From NCBI GenBank assembly GCA_027058345.1, contig JALUTC010000195.1, positions 1 to 7,808 on the forward strand: a DNA stretch of 7,808 bases. The letters run 5' to 3'. Within the stretch, counting starts at the first letter, position 1. The number at the start of each line of letters is the position of its first letter. A program made the translations under genes and the position numbers. Positions 7,101-7,808 of the stretch are shown here, piece by piece. Source of the stretch: an archaeon (GTDB taxonomy: Archaea; Hydrothermarchaeota; Hydrothermarchaeia; JALTZZ01; JALUTC01). The notes under the pieces were generated by a model. That model saw only the letters and a program-made list of their open reading frames with translations. It was not told the DNA's origin and did not search any database.

Positions 7101-7432
7101 TACTTATCTAATACACCTCTTCTATAAAGTTCCATTGCCAAATTTAATCCTGTCTGTCCACCCATTGTTGGAAGAATGGCATCAATTTTTTCCCTTTCTA
7201 TTATTTTCTCTATAACTTCGGGAACCAATGGTTCTATATATATTTTATCGGCAATTTCTTTATCTGTTTGAATCGTTGCTGGATTAGAATTTACGAGAAC
7301 TACCTCATATCCTAACTCTCTTAAAGCTTTACACGCTTGACTACCTGAGTAATCAAATTCAGCTGCCTGTGCAATAATTATTGGTCCAGAACCAATTACA
7401 AGTATCTTTCTAATATCTTCCCTTTTCGGCAT
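4160..7432 (-). CDS. carB: Carbamoyl phosphate synthetase large chain
   Basis: CarB uses ammonia from CarA, bicarbonate and two ATP to make carbamoyl phosphate for pyrimidines and arginine, in the cytoplasm. The 1090-residue chain is full length and shows the internal duplication of the family. The first ATP-grasp half (about 1-400) has KILVIGSGPIIIAQAAEFDYSG (9-30), PTMGGQTGLN, RPAYTLGGTGGG and IEVNPRVSRSSAL. A helical oligomerisation region covers about 410-550. The second half (about 560-930) repeats these as KILIIGSGPIRIGQGIEFDY (562-581), QFGGQTPIN, RPSYVLGGRG and LELNPRASRT. A C-terminal MGS-like regulatory domain (about 945-1090) contains ATKGT (976-980) and NTPTGGKKQYSDGYKIRR (1018-1035), as in enzymes regulated by nucleotides or ornithine. 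The ATG at 7432 is preceded by a strong ribosome site and lies inside the end of carA, so the two are probably translationally coupled. No frameshift is apparent. In Methanocaldococcus this gene is split; here it is intact. Confidence 0.97.
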   Translation of the reverse strand: MPKREDIRKILVIGSGPIIIAQAAEFDYSGSQACKALRELGYEVVLVNSNPATIQTDKEIADKIYIEPLVPEVIEKIIEREKIDAILPTMGGQTGLNLAMELYRRGVLDKYGVVLLGSKIETIMYAEDREMFAKLMRKIGEPIPPSKAVTSVEEAKRVAKEIGYPVIVRPAYTLGGTGGGVAYNEIELENIVKKGLKLSLINQVLIEKSLLGYYEFEFEVMRDCKDNCIIVCGMENFDPMGIHTGESIVVAPIQTLRDEEYQILRNAAIKIIRALKIEGGCNIQFAVNPRPKDKKFEYYVIEVNPRVSRSSALASKATGYPIAKIAAKLAVGLTLDEVLNDITKRTTACFEPALDYVVVKIPRWPFDKFRDADRRIGTQMKSTGEVMAIGRTFEEALQKAIRSLDIKRYGICADGRRYETDLEVIREKLKNPTDERIFYIYDAIRAGMSIEEIHELTGIHPFFLYKIKNICEMEKKLEKLTIETITPEILREAKKLGFSDKQIAYLLKTTEEEVRKLRKKFGINPVYKFVDTCAAEFEAATPYYYSTYCDNVNESKVSKRKKILIIGSGPIRIGQGIEFDYCCVHAVKALKEEGIEAIIINNNPETVSTDYDVSDKLYFEPITFEDVMNLIEHEKPDGVILQFGGQTPINLALDLDKAGVKILGTQAIHIDIAEDREKFAKLLNKLGINYVPYGIAYSKEEAKEIAKKIGFPVLIRPSYVLGGRGMEIIYDEKSLEEYFEEAVKVSEDKPVIIDKFLEDAIEVDVDAISDGEDVFIAGILEHVEYAGVHSGDSCMVMPPQSLSKEIIDTIKDYTIKLAKALKIKGLFNIQMAIKDNKVYVLELNPRASRTVPFVSKAINIPLVKIATKILLGKKLKDFGLGSDVEIKMDYVCVKESVFSFIKLPGVDPVLGPEMKSTGEVMGIDYDFGIAYYKSQLAADNKLPLSGRVFISVRDSDKKKILEIARGFYNLGFEILATKGTGEYLLKHGIPCKIVKKVSEGRPNVVDLIINREIDLIINTPTGGKKQYSDGYKIRRAAVDFKVPYITTITAAKAALLAISSIRNGNLSVKTLDEYYKEGLRIVKRAVEKVV

Positions 7433-7808
7433 CTTATTGGAACCTCTCCACTTTTTATTGTTTCTAAAAATATATCAAAAATATATCTCGTATCTAATGG
7501 TCCTGGGTTTGCTTCCGGATGATATTGTGTAGAAATTATTGGAAGTGTTTCATGATACATTGCTTCAATACTTCCATCGTTTAAATTTATTTGAAAAACA
7601 TTTAAACCAATATTGTCAAGGTTTTCATAACTTACGGCATATCCATGATTCTGAGTTGTAATGTAAACCTTATCCTTGTAAAAATCTTTAACCGGATGAT
7701 TTGAACCTCTATGTCCAAATTTTAATTTATACGTATCTCCACCTAATGCCAATGCAATTATTTGATGTCCCAAACAAATGCCAAACGTTGGAATTTCTTC
7801 CTTAATTA
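7396..7808 (-). CDS. carA: Carbamoyl phosphate synthetase small chain (glutaminase), N-terminal part outside window
   Basis: The frame is open from the right edge (7808) to a TAA at 7398-7396, giving the last 136 residues of CarA; its start is not in the window. CarA is a class I glutamine amidotransferase that hydrolyses glutamine and passes ammonia to CarB. The nucleophile cysteine is in FGICLGHQ (codon at 7776-7774), followed by the conserved FGHRGSNHPVKD and TTQNHGYAV blocks. The catalytic His and Glu are in QYHPEANPGPLDT. The C-terminal tail, SGEVPIRCRKGKILERYL, extends past the usual end of the glutaminase fold and is encoded by DNA that also carries the carB ribosome site and its first twelve codons, an overlap of 37 bp. 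The TTG within GICLGHQ should not be read as a start, since the conserved frame continues upstream of it. Confidence 0.95.
   Translation of the reverse strand, partial: IKEEIPTFGICLGHQIIALALGGDTYKLKFGHRGSNHPVKDFYKDKVYITTQNHGYAVSYENLDNIGLNVFQINLNDGSIEAMYHETLPIISTQYHPEANPGPLDTRYIFDIFLETIKSGEVPIRCRKGKILERYL
7442..7449 (-). promoter_or_regulatory. Strong Shine-Dalgarno site of carB inside carA
   Basis: GGAGAGGT on the minus strand lies nine bases before the carB ATG at 7432 and fixes that start. It sits within the last codons of carA, where it encodes part of the SGEVP segment, so translation of carB can follow that of carA directly. Confidence 0.6.

Noticed and set aside
6144..7215. Three plus-strand frames (6144-6368, 6861-7127, 7033-7215)
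   Set aside because: All are antisense to conserved ATP-grasp regions of carB; their hydrophobic or Ser-rich look is what the complement of such codons gives.
4160..7432. Internal similarity between the two halves of carB as a possible recent duplication
   Set aside because: This is the ancient duplication present in all CarB proteins; the halves are well diverged in sequence.

Overview
The window is archaeal. It encodes sn-glycerol-1-phosphate dehydrogenase, which makes the stereospecific backbone of archaeal lipids. It also encodes a pyruvoyl-dependent arginine decarboxylase and a stand-alone domain related to archaeosine synthase. Putative promoters look like archaeal TATA boxes, one of them placed for a nearly leaderless message. 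The DNA is very AT-rich. I cannot name the lineage: a single-chain CarB (1090 residues) argues against close relatives of Methanocaldococcus, where carB is split, and the pyruvoyl-type decarboxylase argues against typical Crenarchaeota, which use a SAMDC-derived enzyme.

Layout: all genes but one are on the minus strand, so transcription runs right to left. At the right edge is the C-terminal part of carA, overlapping carB by 37 bp (carbamoyl phosphate synthetase, feeding pyrimidine and arginine synthesis). After 48 bp with its own putative promoter comes the pyruvoyl arginine decarboxylase gene (pdaD type). It converges on, and overlaps at the 3' ends with, the only plus-strand gene, a small membrane protein of the COG2426 'small multi-drug export' type.

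Divergent from that gene is a compact minus-strand cluster: a Cas4/RecB-like PD-(D/E)XK nuclease without the iron-sulfur cysteine set, then a 252-residue TGT-like protein that resembles only the N-terminal part of archaeosine synthase ArcS, then egsA (glycerol-1-phosphate dehydrogenase). After 57 bp with its own putative TATA box, a TauE/SafE-family membrane transporter gene runs off the left edge.

The carAB and pdaD genes are core nitrogen and arginine metabolism, and egsA is core lipid metabolism. The least ordinary part is the nuclease plus ArcS-N-like pair joined to egsA. Its products look like a truncated tRNA-modification protein and a non-Fe-S nuclease, and their joint role cannot be read from the sequence. 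There is no CRISPR array, rRNA, tRNA or insertion sequence that I can recognise, and no gene-free stretch over 300 bases.
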